From positions 62,001 through 126,000 of the forward strand of contig NZ_SCOH01000013.1 in NCBI RefSeq assembly GCF_005503445.1: a stretch of 64,000 bases of DNA. Reading direction: 5' to 3'. Positions 35,176 to 46,317 of the stretch are shown here, piece by piece; within the stretch, counting starts at the first letter, position 1, and each line of letters starts with the position of its first letter. This DNA comes from Chitinivorax sp. B (GTDB lineage: Bacteria; Pseudomonadota; Gammaproteobacteria; Burkholderiales; SCOH01). The notes below the pieces were generated by a model that ran no database searches, was not told where the DNA came from, and was given only the letters and a program-made list of their open reading frames with translations. The position numbers and the translations under genes were made by a program.

Positions 35176-36611
35176 AACTGAGTAACGATACTTGCTATAC
35201 CGCCTTGTTGTCCCGCGATGCCCGCTTTGATGGCCGATTCTTTGTGGGTGTGGCTTCCACCGGGATTTACTGCCGGCCAGTGTGCCGGGTGCGTGCACCT
35301 AAACAGGAAAACTGCAGTTTCTATTTGAGTGCGGCAGCGGCCGAAGCACAAGGTTTTCGCCCATGCCTGCGCTGCCGACCAGAATTGGCGCCTGGCAATG
35401 CCTCTGTCGATGCACAAAGCCGCTTGGCGCAAGCTGCTGCGGGCCTGATTGAGGATGGTTTGTTGCAGGAAACCTCTTTGGAAACTCTGGCCAAGCAATT
35501 GGGCGTGACGGATCGGCACCTGCGAAGGGTCTTTGCGGCGGAGTTTGGCGTCAGTCCCGTGGCCTATGCTCAGACACAACGGCTGTTGCTGGCGAAACGG
35601 CTGCTGACCGACACACGTTTACCGTTTGCCGATGTGGCTTTTGCTGCGGGCTTTCGTAGTGTACGCCGCTTCAACGCCTTGTTTGCTGAACGCTATCGTC
35701 TGCAACCCGGCGCGCTACGACGTAGCCAAGCCGACGCGCAAACCGACGACGCTTTATGCTTTGAACTGGCCTATCGCCCACCTTATGCCTGGGAGGCAAT
35801 GTTGATCTTTTTGGCAGGTCGGGCCATTGATGGGGTAGAACAGATCATGCATGGCGAATACCGTCGAGCTGTCCGGGTGACACATCATGGGCACGAACAT
35901 TTTGGGTGGTTGACGGTTAGTCACCTGCCACATCGAGCTGCATTACGTGTCCGCTTGGCGCCATCATTGGCTGGGGTGGTGCCATTGGTACTGGGACGGG
36001 TAAAGCGCTTGTTTGATCTGGGTGCGCAACCGGATGAGATTGCCCATCATCTGGGCGGGCTGGCCGCCAACGAACCCGGCTTACGGGTACCGGGCGCGTT
36101 TGATGGTTTTGAAATGGCCGTGCGGGCCATTTTAGGTCAGCAAATTACGGTGAAAGCGGCTCGGACTCTGGCCGGGCGGATTGCACAGTCACTGGGCGTG
36201 TCAATTGTGACCCCGTTTGCGGGTGTGGATCGTTGCTTTCCATCAGCTGCCGAGCTGGCCAACCGGACGGTGGATGATATTGCCAGCCTGGGGGTAATCA
36301 GTGCCCGGGTGCGGGCCATTCAGGCGTTGGCGGGTGCGCTGGTACGGCAGGACCTGGTATTGGCACCAGGCAACGAGATCGAGTTGCAGCTGAATGCACT
36401 GCGTGCCTTGCCAGGCATTGGTGAATGGACCGCGCAGTATCTGGCGATGCGGGCGCTGTCTTGGCCAGATGCTTTTCCGCATACCGATTACGGCATCCGC
36501 AAGGCACTCAATGAAACCAACGATCGCAAGGTATTGGCGCACGCCGAGGTATGGCGGCCGTGGCGGGCCTATGCGGTGATGCATTTATGGCGAACTCTGG
36601 CGGAGTCATGA
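35172..36611 (+). CDS. alkA: Ada-AlkA fusion: methyl-sensing regulator / 3-methyladenine DNA glycosylase II
   Basis: 479 aa from ATG 35172. N-terminal Ada zinc domain with GIYCRPVCR and CLRCRPE (methyl-accepting and zinc Cys). An AraC-type HTH follows (about 85-185, FGVSPVAYAQTQR, AFAAGFRSVRRFN), then an AlkA glycosylase domain with helix-hairpin-helix LPGIGEWTAQYLAMRAL and the catalytic Asp in FPHTDYGIRKAL. It removes alkylated bases and may activate the adaptive response. Overlaps both neighbours by 4 nt. Confidence 0.93.
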   Translation: MKLSNDTCYTALLSRDARFDGRFFVGVASTGIYCRPVCRVRAPKQENCSFYLSAAAAEAQGFRPCLRCRPELAPGNASVDAQSRLAQAAAGLIEDGLLQETSLETLAKQLGVTDRHLRRVFAAEFGVSPVAYAQTQRLLLAKRLLTDTRLPFADVAFAAGFRSVRRFNALFAERYRLQPGALRRSQADAQTDDALCFELAYRPPYAWEAMLIFLAGRAIDGVEQIMHGEYRRAVRVTHHGHEHFGWLTVSHLPHRAALRVRLAPSLAGVVPLVLGRVKRLFDLGAQPDEIAHHLGGLAANEPGLRVPGAFDGFEMAVRAILGQQITVKAARTLAGRIAQSLGVSIVTPFAGVDRCFPSAAELANRTVDDIASLGVISARVRAIQALAGALVRQDLVLAPGNEIELQLNALRALPGIGEWTAQYLAMRALSWPDAFPHTDYGIRKALNETNDRKVLAHAEVWRPWRAYAVMHLWRTLAES

Positions 36612-37096
36612 TGAAGAACTATTCAACTTTCGATAGCCCCTTGGGGCCAATGCTGGCCGTAGTAGATGATGCCGCGCTGTGCGGGCTGTATTTCGTTGGC
36701 CAACGTTATTTTCCGGATGTGGACGAAACTTGGCAGCACCAACCAGACTTCCCGTTGCTACAACAAGTCAAAGCGCAACTGGATGAATATTTTGAGGGTA
36801 ACCGCACCGTGTTTGATGTGCCATTCAAACCGCACGGCACACTATTTCAACAACGGGTCTGGCAAGCGTTGCTGGCAATCCCGGCAGGGCAAACACGCAG
36901 CTATGCGCAACTAGCTATCCAGCTGAACCTGCCCAATGGGGCCAGGGCAGTGGGCGCTGCCGTGGGGCGGAATCCGATTTCCGTAATGATTCCGTGCCAT
37001 CGGGTTGTGGGGAGCAATGGCAGCTTGACCGGGTATGCCGGCGGGCTGCCACGCAAACAGCATTTGCTGGGGTTGGAGCGGTCGGTTACAACTTGA
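36608..37096 (+). CDS. ogt: Methylated-DNA-protein cysteine methyltransferase (Ogt)
   Basis: 162 aa. Active-site PCHRV with Cys130, preceded by [12 protein letters not shown] and YAQLA (DNA-binding helix). Directly reverses O6-methylguanine. Start overlaps the alkA stop as ATGA. Its 3' end overlaps the convergent chemoreceptor gene by 11 bp. Confidence 0.94.
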   Translation: MMKNYSTFDSPLGPMLAVVDDAALCGLYFVGQRYFPDVDETWQHQPDFPLLQQVKAQLDEYFEGNRTVFDVPFKPHGTLFQQRVWQALLAIPAGQTRSYAQLAIQLNLPNGARAVGAAVGRNPISVMIPCHRVVGSNGSLTGYAGGLPRKQHLLGLERSVTT

Positions 37097-38962
37097 AACC
37101 ACCCATCATGCTCTTCAACTGTGATGCCAGACTATTCAGGTCATTCAGGGTACCGCGGGCATTCTGCAGAGCCGAGTCGGAATCGTGAATACGAGTCGTC
37201 ATGCGCTCGGCACTTTGCGCCATTGCCGTTGTTGCCTGCTTCTGTTCATTGGTGGATAGCGCGATTTCACTCATTTTTTCCACCACATTGGCCATATTGC
37301 TTTGAATATCGAGAATGATCGTGGTGGCTTTCTCACACATGCCAACCCCTTGGGTGACTGATTCCACCGTGCCTGACATGCTCTTGGTCGCCTGATTGCT
37401 TTCATCGCGCATGGCATTGATCATATTGCCGATCTCGACCGTCGCGGTCGAGGTCCGTTCGGCCAGTTTGCGGACTTCATCGGCGACCACGGCAAAGCCA
37501 CGTCCCTGCTCACCGGCACGGGCCGCTTCAATGGCGGCATTCAGGGCCAGCAGATTGGTCTGGTCAGCAATCTCCTTGATCACATTCACAATCCCAGCGA
37601 TCTGCTGTGAGCGCTGTTCCAGCGCTCCTAGTACCTGGGCCAGCTGCTGTACCTCCTGTGCAGATCGGCCGACTTCGGTGGCGACTTGCTGCATGGTATC
37701 GCCACTCTGTTTCGACAACCCCCCAGTGGCACGGACCAGATCCTCAACATCGGAGGCATTGTCGGCAATGTGCGAGATACTGACGGTGATCTCTTCGACC
37801 GTGGCGGCATTGGCACTAGAAATATCGGACAAATGCTGTGAATCGGTTGCGACCTGCCGTACCGTACTGTTCAGCTCATTCACGCCGTTGGTCAGGTTAT
37901 CGGCTTCATCACGCACCTGTCGGAACATGGTGCGCAACTGTTCCAGAAAGCGGTTGAAGGCATCGGCAGTCTGAGCGATTTCATCCTGGCCACGAATCTG
38001 GATAGAGCGGGTCAGATCGCCACCACCAGAGGCAATCTCGCGCATGGCATCGCGTACCCGGTTCAGATCTGCCAGCATCCGCCCCAACAGAATGCCTGCC
38101 AATGGTACGACGATGACAATCAGCAGGATGGCCCCCCGACGCTGAGCAACAGCAGTTGGCGTAACGGTGCCAGCGCTTCGCTACGGTCAATAGCCAGGCC
38201 CAGGTACCAATCAGTACCCTTGATCGGGGACAGCCGAAGAAAATCATCCCGGCCACTGATCTTCACTTCAGCTAGCTGCTTGTCGTCTGCAATCTTGCTG
38301 AGCGATTCCGGGGTGATGCCTTCTGCAATGTCGGTAACGGGTTTCAGTACCCGGTCCTTGTCGCGATGGATGATCAGTTTGCCATTCTTGCTGACCAGAA
38401 AGGCATAACCACTGGCGCGCAATTTGATTGACAACACACCCTCGATAATTTGATCCAACGTGACATCGGACGCAACCACAGCGCTGACATCGCTGCTGGA
38501 TTTGACTGGTTTGGCAAAAGATATCAGCAGCTTGCCGGTACTGGCCGAGGTATAGGGGTCGGTAATCACGCCATCTCCCACCTCCACCGCCTTTTTGTAC
38601 CACGGGCGTGCGGTTGGGTCGTAATCTGGTTTTCGAGGGCGCTCTTCGGAAAAGACGGCACGTTTGTCAGCGTAGCCAATGTAGACAAGGTCGAAGTCAC
38701 CGGCGGCATCCAGCAATTTCAGATAGGGTAACGGGTCGCCTTCACCAGCAATGGCAGTCAAAGCGCCGGTGGCCCGTGCTTTTTCCGCTACCCAGCCACT
38801 CAGTACAGTGCCGTAGCCACCGATTGCCGTATCGATTTCCTGCGTAATACCTGCCAGCACTTCGTTTTTCATACGGGTATAGGCTGATACGGTCAACAAG
38901 ACTGTGGTCAGCATGATTAAAATGGCAACAACCAAGGTGAGCCGGGCGCGAAGCGAACGCAT
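37086..38962 (-). pseudogene. Methyl-accepting chemotaxis protein, frameshifted
   Basis: Two open frames together make one MCP like that at 39303-41180. The 5' part (38962 down to 38120) has a membrane helix, dCache-type sensor domain and [17 protein letters not shown], then shifts out of frame at a run of six G (C on the plus strand, 38132-38137). One more G restores the frame into the HAMP and signalling domain (38131 down to 37086, containing [21 protein letters not shown]). The result is a truncated receptor unless the tract varies in length or is a sequencing error. Confidence 0.85.
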
Positions 38963-39302
38963 GTGGATCTCCATCAAACACACAATTTGAAAACAGCACA
39001 TCCCATGCACTGTCTTAGCGCATGGGATGGTTTCAGGCCACCCTCATTGTGTGGCTGAGGGTGAATCATTCCTGTTTCGAATGACAATCCAACGTTGTCA
39101 CGGCTTACCGGCCTAGCCCTAGGGCCATGGATGCCAATGCATTGCTCCCATGAGTGCAGGATGATCGAACCGCTTAGGGTCTGTGCACAATCTTGCTGAG
39201 AGTGCGTGATCAGAGTGCATGTGCTGCCAAACACCCACTTTTGTCCTACGTAAACGACGTTTTTACACTGGGCTTCACTCCACTGAGCGGGTGGGTGGAC
39301 GC
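38963..39302. other. Intergenic region between the two paralogous chemoreceptors
   Basis: 340 bp with no gene. It contains the upstream region of the frameshifted receptor. A GC-rich imperfect hairpin (ACCCTCA/TGAGGGT, about 39042-39062) is the only structure seen. Confidence 0.45.
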
Positions 39303-41180
39303 TTACATCTTGAACCCACCCATCATGCTCTTCAACTGTGATGCCAGACTATTCAGGTCATTCAAGGTACCGCGGGCATTTTGCAACGCTGCATCAGAGT
39401 CGTGAATGCGGGTTGTCATGCGCTCGGCACTTTGCGCCATTGCCGTTGTTGCCTGCTTCTGTTCGTTGGTGGATAGTGCAATTTCGCTCATCTTTGTGAC
39501 GACATTGGCCATATTGCTTTGAATATCGAGAATGATCGTGGTGGCTTTCTCACACATGCCAACCCCTTGGGTGACTGATTCCACCGTGCCTGACATGCTC
39601 TTGGTCGCCTGATTGCTTTCATCGCGCATGGCATTGATCATATTGCCGATCTCGACCGTCGCGGTCGAGGTCCGTTCGGCCAGTTTGCGGACTTCATCGG
39701 CGACCACGGCAAAGCCACGTCCCTGCTCACCGGCACGGGCCGCTTCAATGGCGGCATTCAGGGCCAGCAGATTGGTCTGGTCAGCAATCTCCTTGATCAC
39801 ATTCACAATCCCAGCGATCTGCTGTGAGCGCTGTTCCAGCGCTCCTAGTACCTGGGCCAGCTGCTGTACCTCCTGTGCAGATCGGCCGACTTCGGTGGCG
39901 ACTTGCTGCATGGTATCGCCACTCTGTTTCGACAACCCCCCAGTGGCACGGACCAGATCCTCAACATCGGAGGCATTGTCGGCAATGTGCGAGATACTGA
40001 CGGTGATCTCTTCGACCGTGGCGGCATTGGCACTAGAAATATCGGACAAATGCTGTGAATCGGTTGCGACCTGCCGCACCGTACTGTTCAGCTCATTCAC
40101 GCCGTTGGTGAGATTGTCGGCTTCATCGCGCACCTGTCGGAACATGGTGCGCAACTGCTCCAGAAAGCGGTTGAAGGCATCGGCAGTCTGAGCGATTTCA
40201 TCCTGACCACGAATCTGGATAGAGCGGGTCAGATCGCCACCGCCAGAGGCAATCTCGCGCATGGCATCGCGTACCCGGTTCAGATCTGCCAGCATCCGCC
40301 CCAACAGAATGCCTGCCAATGGCACGACGATGACAATCAGTACCACACTGCCGATGACGGCCAAGCCCAGCAGGTGACGCAATGGTGCTAGCGCCTCACT
40401 GCGATCCATCGCCAGACCCAGATACCAATCTGTCCCGGCGACTGGGGATAGACGCAGGAAGTCATTGCGGCCGCTGATCTCCGCTTCGGCCAGTTCTTTG
40501 CCGTCGGCAATACTGGTCAGACGATCGCCAGTCAGCCCAGGGGCAATATCGGCCAATGGTTTCAGAATCCGGTTCTGGTCGGCATGCACGATGAGTTTGC
40601 CGTCTTTGCCAACCAGAAAGGCATAACCCCCGGCACGCAGTTTTACGCCCAGCACGCCTTTGACAATGGCGTCCAGTTTCACATCCACTGCCGCAACCGC
40701 TGCCACCGTTCCACCTTGCTTGGCAGGTACCGCGAAGGACAGCACTGGTTGCTTGGTGCTGGCGTCCAGATAAGGTTCGGTCACCACCACTTTGTCTTTT
40801 TCAACCGCCAGTTTGTACCAAGGGCGCGAGGTGGGGTCATAGCCCTCCGGCAGGTTCTGTGGTTGCGAGAACACTACCCGCTTGTCGTTGAAGCCAAGGT
40901 ATACCAAGTCAACCTGGCCACCTTTTTCCAGCATGGCCAACGAGGGTATAGGATCTGTCAGCGCCACTGCTGCCGCCGCACTTTCCGTCAGTGCCGATTT
41001 GCTGCGTACCCAATCTTGAATCAGCGTACCGTAGCCTTGTAGTGCGGTGTCAATCTCCTGCTGGATGCCTGACATCACCTCTTTTTTCATTCGGGTATAT
41101 GCCGAAATGGTCATCAGCAAGGTGGTCATCACGATCAATGCTGAAATAAACAAGGTCAGTCGAGCGCGGAGCGAGCGCAT
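39303..41180 (-). CDS. Methyl-accepting chemotaxis protein with dCache-type sensor
   Basis: 625 aa. Membrane helix at 9-28, periplasmic sensor about 30-275 ([13 protein letters not shown] is the dCache signature), second helix 280-300, HAMP about 300-355, signalling domain with the hairpin tip [21 protein letters not shown]. No CheR-tethering pentapeptide is seen at the C-terminus (MMGGFKM). Inner-membrane receptor feeding CheA. Nearly identical to its frameshifted neighbour in the signalling half only. Confidence 0.95.
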   Translation of the reverse strand: MRSLRARLTLFISALIVMTTLLMTISAYTRMKKEVMSGIQQEIDTALQGYGTLIQDWVRSKSALTESAAAAVALTDPIPSLAMLEKGGQVDLVYLGFNDKRVVFSQPQNLPEGYDPTSRPWYKLAVEKDKVVVTEPYLDASTKQPVLSFAVPAKQGGTVAAVAAVDVKLDAIVKGVLGVKLRAGGYAFLVGKDGKLIVHADQNRILKPLADIAPGLTGDRLTSIADGKELAEAEISGRNDFLRLSPVAGTDWYLGLAMDRSEALAPLRHLLGLAVIGSVVLIVIVVPLAGILLGRMLADLNRVRDAMREIASGGGDLTRSIQIRGQDEIAQTADAFNRFLEQLRTMFRQVRDEADNLTNGVNELNSTVRQVATDSQHLSDISSANAATVEEITVSISHIADNASDVEDLVRATGGLSKQSGDTMQQVATEVGRSAQEVQQLAQVLGALEQRSQQIAGIVNVIKEIADQTNLLALNAAIEAARAGEQGRGFAVVADEVRKLAERTSTATVEIGNMINAMRDESNQATKSMSGTVESVTQGVGMCEKATTIILDIQSNMANVVTKMSEIALSTNEQKQATTAMAQSAERMTTRIHDSDAALQNARGTLNDLNSLASQLKSMMGGFKM

Positions 41181-41342
41181 GAAATTCTCCTGATTGAAAC
41201 AAATTCATTGTTTGACCATAGCACACGCTGGAAATGGCGCCAGTGGCTGTACCGGTCAACACCGGAGTAGATTGCATCTGGTGGCGATGGCCAGCGCTGA
41301 TTAAACTGTGTGATCCTTTCCCCGTGCGAGCCTTGTACCTAC

Positions 41343-43112
41343 ATGCATCCACTCTTGCGTTTATTCCGCTATGCCAAACCTTATCGACGCGATATCACCT
41401 TGGCGACGATTTATTCCGTCCTCAACAAATTCTTCGACATCCTGCCCGAGGTGCTGATTGGTGTGGCTGTGGATGTAGTCGTCAATCGTGAAACGTCTTT
41501 TCTGGCCAAACTGGGTATTGTGGATGCCAAACATCAGTTGATTACCCTGGCTTTGCTGACCGTGGTGATCTGGGTATGTGAATCCACCTTTGAATATCTG
41601 TACTCGGTGAAGTGGCGAAATCTGGCACAAAGTCTGCAACATGATCTGCGACAGGATGCTTATCAGCACGTACAGAAGCTGGAGTTGGGATACTTCGAAA
41701 ACCAGCGTACCGGGAATCTGATGGCCATTCTCAACGACGATATCAACCAGATGGAGCGTTTTTTGAATGGCGGGGCAAACGACATCATCCAGGTGTTCTG
41801 CTCGTCCATCATGGTCAGTGCCGTGTTCTTCGTGCTGACCCCGCAGATTGCACTAGTCTCGTTGATTCCAGTGCCATTCATTCTGTATGGCGCATTCTGG
41901 TTCCAAGCCAAGTTGGCACCACGTTATACCGCTGTACGTGAGGCGGCAGGTGCGATGAACAGCCGCCTTAACAACAATCTGTTGGGGGTGGCCACCATCA
42001 AGGCCTATACGGCAGAAGACTTCGAGGCCGAGCATATTCGCGAGGCTTCCGATGCCTATCGCAACCGTAACAGCCAGGCAATCCAGTTGTCAGCAGCGAT
42101 CACACCGGTGATTCGCATGGCGATTCTGGCTGGTTTTACGGCTACCTTGTTATATGGCGGCTTCTTGACATTGGATGGCGCACTGGCGGTTGGCAGCTAC
42201 TCGGTATTGGTGTTTCTGACCCAGCGCCTGTTGTGGCCATTGACCCGGTTGGCAGAGATGACCGACCTTTATCAGCGCTCGATGGCATCAATTGAGCGGT
42301 CGTTGAATCTGTTGGATACACCGATCAAGATCACCTATGAAGGCAAGCATTTTCCTGTGGCCGGTGTGAAAGGTGATCTGCATTTTGACAATGTGACCTT
42401 TGCCTATGGTAATCAGACCACGCTGGACAACATCTCGCTTACGATCCCGGCTGGCCAGAGCATTGCGTTTGTCGGTGCGACCGGTTCAGGCAAGAGTACG
42501 CTGGTGAAGTTGCTGTTGCGATTTTATGAACCGCAGCAGGGCGAAGTCAGGTTGGATGCCATGCCAATCAATGAACTGAATTTGCAGGATCTACGCCGGG
42601 CCATTGGGTATGTGTCACAAGATACCTTTCTGGCTGATGCTACGGTGGCACAGAACATTGCATATGGTCTACCTTCGGCCAAGCGTGAGGATGTCATTGC
42701 GGCTGCGGTGGCGGCCGAAGCGCACGAATTCATCATGGCCTTGCCACAAGGCTATGACACTCCGGTGGGGGAGCGTGGCCAAAAGCTGTCTGGTGGACAA
42801 CGACAACGCCTGGCACTGGCACGCGCCATACTCAAGAAGCCACCGATTCTGGTGCTGGATGAGGCAACCAGTGCTGTCGACAATGAAACGGAAGCAGCCA
42901 TTCAACGCTCGCTGGACAAGCTGGTGGTAGGTCGTACTTCGCTGATCATTGCACACCGGTTGTCGACGGTCAGACAGGCACACCGCATTTATGTGATGGA
43001 ATCAGGCCGGGTGGTTGAGGCGGGGACGCATGAAGAATTGTTGCTGCAAAATGGGCAGTATGCAGCCTTGTGGCGTTTGCAGACTGGCGAGCGGGAGGCT
43101 GCTGCTGTCTGA
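41343..43112 (+). CDS. ABC exporter, fused permease/ATPase (MsbA-like)
   Basis: 589 aa from ATG 41343. Six membrane helices in 15-310; nucleotide-binding domain with Walker A GATGSGKST, Q-loop YVSQDTFL, signature LSGGQRQR, Walker B ILVLDEATSAVD and switch IIAHRLS. Works as a dimer to export lipids, peptides or drugs; substrate unknown. Not obviously linked to the chemoreceptors on both sides. Confidence 0.93.
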   Translation: MHPLLRLFRYAKPYRRDITLATIYSVLNKFFDILPEVLIGVAVDVVVNRETSFLAKLGIVDAKHQLITLALLTVVIWVCESTFEYLYSVKWRNLAQSLQHDLRQDAYQHVQKLELGYFENQRTGNLMAILNDDINQMERFLNGGANDIIQVFCSSIMVSAVFFVLTPQIALVSLIPVPFILYGAFWFQAKLAPRYTAVREAAGAMNSRLNNNLLGVATIKAYTAEDFEAEHIREASDAYRNRNSQAIQLSAAITPVIRMAILAGFTATLLYGGFLTLDGALAVGSYSVLVFLTQRLLWPLTRLAEMTDLYQRSMASIERSLNLLDTPIKITYEGKHFPVAGVKGDLHFDNVTFAYGNQTTLDNISLTIPAGQSIAFVGATGSGKSTLVKLLLRFYEPQQGEVRLDAMPINELNLQDLRRAIGYVSQDTFLADATVAQNIAYGLPSAKREDVIAAAVAAEAHEFIMALPQGYDTPVGERGQKLSGGQRQRLALARAILKKPPILVLDEATSAVDNETEAAIQRSLDKLVVGRTSLIIAHRLSTVRQAHRIYVMESGRVVEAGTHEELLLQNGQYAALWRLQTGEREAAAV

Positions 43113-43243
43113 TCGTGTATCTGCCAAATCGCGTGTAAGGCCGTTTTTCAATCGATTGTCCGGTGCTAAAAAAACCTTATTTATCAATTGCTGATCGGCA
43201 TGGTTTCCTGATGGTGCATTTATCTCCTAGAATGAATGCAATC

Positions 43244-43263
43244 GCGCCCCCGGCCGGGGGCGC
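43244..43263. promoter_or_regulatory. Perfect 20-bp GC palindrome in a 5' leader
   Basis: GCGCCCCCGGCCGGGGGCGC, 24 nt before the ATG of the MCP at 43287. In RNA it would form a very stable hairpin next to the ribosome site (GCGGAG). It could be a terminator for read-through from the ABC gene or a translational control element. Confidence 0.5.
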
Positions 43264-43286
43264 AGCCATTTTGCGGAGCTGTATCG

Positions 43287-44918
43287 ATGCGTCATTTCAG
43301 TATCGCCCAAAAGCTGTTTTTCGGATTCGCCTGTGTGCTGGCGATTGTGGCTGTGTTGGTGGTAGTGACCCTGACCAACCTGCGCTTGATGAACAAGGCC
43401 ATCGACCGCAACGAACACACGCTGGAAGTGATTGCATCGGTGGAGCAGATGCAATTGGGATTGCTGGATGCTGAATCGGCCGTGCGCGGATTTGCGTTGA
43501 CCGGTTTGAATACAGTGAAGGAACCGGTCGACAAGGGGATTGCCGCTTATCAACAGCATACTGACAAGCTAAAGCAATTACTGGCGGAGCAACCGGAACA
43601 GCTGCAACGGTTGGAGGCATTGAGTGGTTTGGTCAAGCAGTGGCAGGCTGAGTCCGTCAAGCCATTCATTGATCTGCGCGAGAAGGTGACGACCGGGGCG
43701 GCGGCCATGGATGAGCTGGTGTCCAATATCAGCACCGGTAACAGCAAACCGCAGATGGATGCCATTCGTGCCAAGCTGATGGAAATCGCCGATGCTGAGC
43801 GAAAGATTCTGACTGAAAGCAAGACTGCTGCGGACGATGCAAGCCAGCGTACCAGTTCCATGCTGATGGGCGGGAGCCTGGTGGCACTGGTGCTGGGCCT
43901 GGCCATTGCCATCACCTTGTCGCGCGGAATTGCCCGCCGCTTGGAAAATGCCGCTCGTATTGCCCGGCAGACTGCCGATGGCAATCTGATGACCGAAATC
44001 CGAGCTGACCGCAATGATGAAATTGGCCGGGTCTTTGATGCCATGCATGACATGCAGCAAGGGCTGCGGACCATCATTTCACAAATCCAGCATACTGGCG
44101 GTGCCTTATCTGATGCTTCACGTGATATCGCTGGCGCATCCCGTAACCTGGCGGGTGCCACGCAAGAACAATCCGGTGCGGCATCGGCCATGGCCGCCGC
44201 GATGGAGCAACTGACCGTCAGTATCAATTATGTGTCGGATAATTCGGTACAGGCGCGGGATATCTCCACGCAATCTGGTCAATTGTGTATGGATGGCGAA
44301 ACAGTCATCAAACGTACCGTCGTGGGGATCGAACAGCTCGCCAGTACCGTGCGGGAGACCGCACAGGCGGTGAATGACCTTGGCGGGCACGCCCAGCAGA
44401 TTTCCTCCATCATCGGCGTGATCAAAGAGATTGCCGATCAGACCAATCTGCTGGCACTCAATGCATCAATCGAAGCGGCCCGTGCCGGCGAGCAGGGCCG
44501 GGGTTTTGCGGTGGTGGCGGACGAAGTGCGCAAATTGGCGGAACGCACCTCGCAATCCACTCAGGAAATCACCAGCATGATCGAAAAGATTCAGGCGGGC
44601 ATGCGTACTGCGGTGGCCACGATGGATGCCAGTATGAATCGCGTTGGCGAGGGCGTAGAACTGGCAAATCAGGCTGGCGATTCGATGCAGCAGATTCAAT
44701 CGGGTTCCAACCGGGTCTTGTCGGTAGTACAGGATATTTCGAATGCGCTGAAAGAACAGAGCGCAGCTAGCACTGATGTTGCCCGTTCGGTTGAGCGGAT
44801 CGCCCGCATGACGGAATCCAACAGTGAATCGGTTCAACAAACGGCCAACGCTGCCCGGCAATTGGAGGAATTGGCTGCTGAACTGGAAGGTGCCGTATCG
44901 CGTTTCAAGCTGGCGTGA
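43287..44918 (+). CDS. Methyl-accepting chemotaxis protein with CHASE3-type sensor
   Basis: 543 aa from ATG 43287. Membrane helix 10-29, a helical periplasmic CHASE3-like domain (about 35-185, [15 protein letters not shown]), second helix about 190-212, HAMP, and signalling domain with [21 protein letters not shown]. Distinct from the dCache pair. A bidirectional terminator follows. Confidence 0.94.
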   Translation: MRHFSIAQKLFFGFACVLAIVAVLVVVTLTNLRLMNKAIDRNEHTLEVIASVEQMQLGLLDAESAVRGFALTGLNTVKEPVDKGIAAYQQHTDKLKQLLAEQPEQLQRLEALSGLVKQWQAESVKPFIDLREKVTTGAAAMDELVSNISTGNSKPQMDAIRAKLMEIADAERKILTESKTAADDASQRTSSMLMGGSLVALVLGLAIAITLSRGIARRLENAARIARQTADGNLMTEIRADRNDEIGRVFDAMHDMQQGLRTIISQIQHTGGALSDASRDIAGASRNLAGATQEQSGAASAMAAAMEQLTVSINYVSDNSVQARDISTQSGQLCMDGETVIKRTVVGIEQLASTVRETAQAVNDLGGHAQQISSIIGVIKEIADQTNLLALNASIEAARAGEQGRGFAVVADEVRKLAERTSQSTQEITSMIEKIQAGMRTAVATMDASMNRVGEGVELANQAGDSMQQIQSGSNRVLSVVQDISNALKEQSAASTDVARSVERIARMTESNSESVQQTANAARQLEELAAELEGAVSRFKLA

Positions 44919-44988
44919 CCAATGTGTTTGGCGAAGCGTATCATCAAGTGGATAGCGCCTCGCCAACATCAGTTGGCTTTAGGCCATT

Positions 44989-45024
44989 AAAAGCCCGCGT
45001 ACGAACTACCGTAGCGGGCTTTTT
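44989..45024. terminator. Bidirectional intrinsic terminator
   Basis: AAAAGCCCGC and GCGGGCTTTTT arms around a 15-base loop that itself pairs as GTAC/GTA, between convergent MCP and glucanase genes. Confidence 0.85.
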
Positions 45025-45048
45025 CATTCATGAGCCGAAAATGGTTGA

Positions 45049-46281
45049 TTAACGTTCCAGCAGTTTGAATGCTTGTGCGGCAGTGCCATTGCAATCATAG
45101 AGCTGCAGCTGTACACCATTTGCCTTTGACGCTGCCGGTACATCCAGACACTTACCGCTGTCACGACCAATCAACTTGTAATGGCCATTGCCCAATTCGA
45201 CGGGCTTCCATTGTTGGTTATTGCCACCACCATAGTTCCAGAGCTGAACCGGCGAGCCGTTGCTGGTACCCCAATTGGCGACATCCATGGCCAGGTGGGC
45301 TGCTTGCTGCGTGGTGATCTTGTAGAAGCCGTTATCTGTTGGGGTAAATTTCCAGCGTTGATTGGCTGCACCATTGGTGTTGCAGGACCACTGCTGTACT
45401 TTGGCCCCATTCCAGGTGCCATATTCTGCGTCATCCACACAAGCGCCGCTGTTCTGGTTGATCACGTTGTACCAACGATTCGGGTCGATTGGACCGGGGA
45501 TGGGGCCGGGGCCGCTATTGAATTTCACCTCGAATTCGTGGCTTTGGAAGCCAGCACCGTTTTGCCAGGGCTCAGTCCCTGCCTCAACGTCGATCAAGTA
45601 CCAATGGTATTGCAAGAGCCCGCGTTGAACGGAATCATCAAAAAAAGGTTTCAAGTCGAAATTGACGTTGGTGCTTGGATTGGTTGCTACATAAGACACG
45701 ATGTGCCACTTATCGTTAAAGCCTGCGCTGCCTTTGGGGGCGGTATACACATCCCAGTTCATACCGTTGATATTGACGTTGCCGGTTTTTTGCCCAGCCG
45801 GGCCCACATTGCCACCCTTGTTGATCCAGATCATGATTTCGGTGCCGTCAGGCTGGCCTTTGATGTCTGGTGATTGTGCAAACCAGATGTCATAGGCGTT
45901 GTTCCAGTGACCACCTGGGGCCGATGTGACGCGCCATCTGGAAGGTGCATTTTTCACGTCACTCAGTTTCAATGGCAGGCCACTGTTCTTGGTGCAGCTT
46001 CCCCAGTGGCAACCTTTAAAGATGGCGGGATAACCTGATGGCGGGCCATCGGTGCGTACCCAACCTGACTGGGTCAATTTCCACTCACCTGTTGCTTTGT
46101 TGACTTCGATACACTGTGCGGTGCCCTGTGCGGCATCATTCCAGTAATTTCCAATGACTTTGTATTCACCGCCCTTGACTTCAAATTCAGGGTAGCGCTC
46201 GCATGAGTAGTCTGCGAATGCACTGCCACCATAAGCCAACATGACGGCAATACTGAGTTCCAAGTACTTTGCTCGTTTCAT
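45049..46281 (-). CDS. Secreted GH12 endoglucanase/xyloglucanase with ricin-type lectin domain
   Basis: 410 aa. Signal peptide (1-23), GH12 domain (25-258) with GCHWGSCTK, nucleophile Glu148 in TEIMIW and acid/base Glu237 in GTEPWQ. A Pro/Gly linker leads to a ricin B/CBM13-type beta-trefoil (270-410) with three QxW-like repeats (NQRWKF, NQQWKP, AQAFKL). Retaining hydrolase of beta-1,4-glucans or xyloglucan, pointing to plant-polymer use. Confidence 0.92.
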   Translation of the reverse strand: MKRAKYLELSIAVMLAYGGSAFADYSCERYPEFEVKGGEYKVIGNYWNDAAQGTAQCIEVNKATGEWKLTQSGWVRTDGPPSGYPAIFKGCHWGSCTKNSGLPLKLSDVKNAPSRWRVTSAPGGHWNNAYDIWFAQSPDIKGQPDGTEIMIWINKGGNVGPAGQKTGNVNINGMNWDVYTAPKGSAGFNDKWHIVSYVATNPSTNVNFDLKPFFDDSVQRGLLQYHWYLIDVEAGTEPWQNGAGFQSHEFEVKFNSGPGPIPGPIDPNRWYNVINQNSGACVDDAEYGTWNGAKVQQWSCNTNGAANQRWKFTPTDNGFYKITTQQAAHLAMDVANWGTSNGSPVQLWNYGGGNNQQWKPVELGNGHYKLIGRDSGKCLDVPAASKANGVQLQLYDCNGTAAQAFKLLER

Positions 46282-46317
46282 GGGTCGTTCTCCTCCTTGG
46301 TTGGGTATCGAAGATGG

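Noticed and set aside
36551-36607. Upstream extension of ogt
   Set aside because: The extra 19 residues lie inside alkA; the ATGA overlap at 36608 matches the family start.
45181-45873. 230-codon plus-strand frame opposite the GH12 gene
   Set aside because: Shadow of a gene with clear signal peptide, catalytic Glu residues and lectin repeats.
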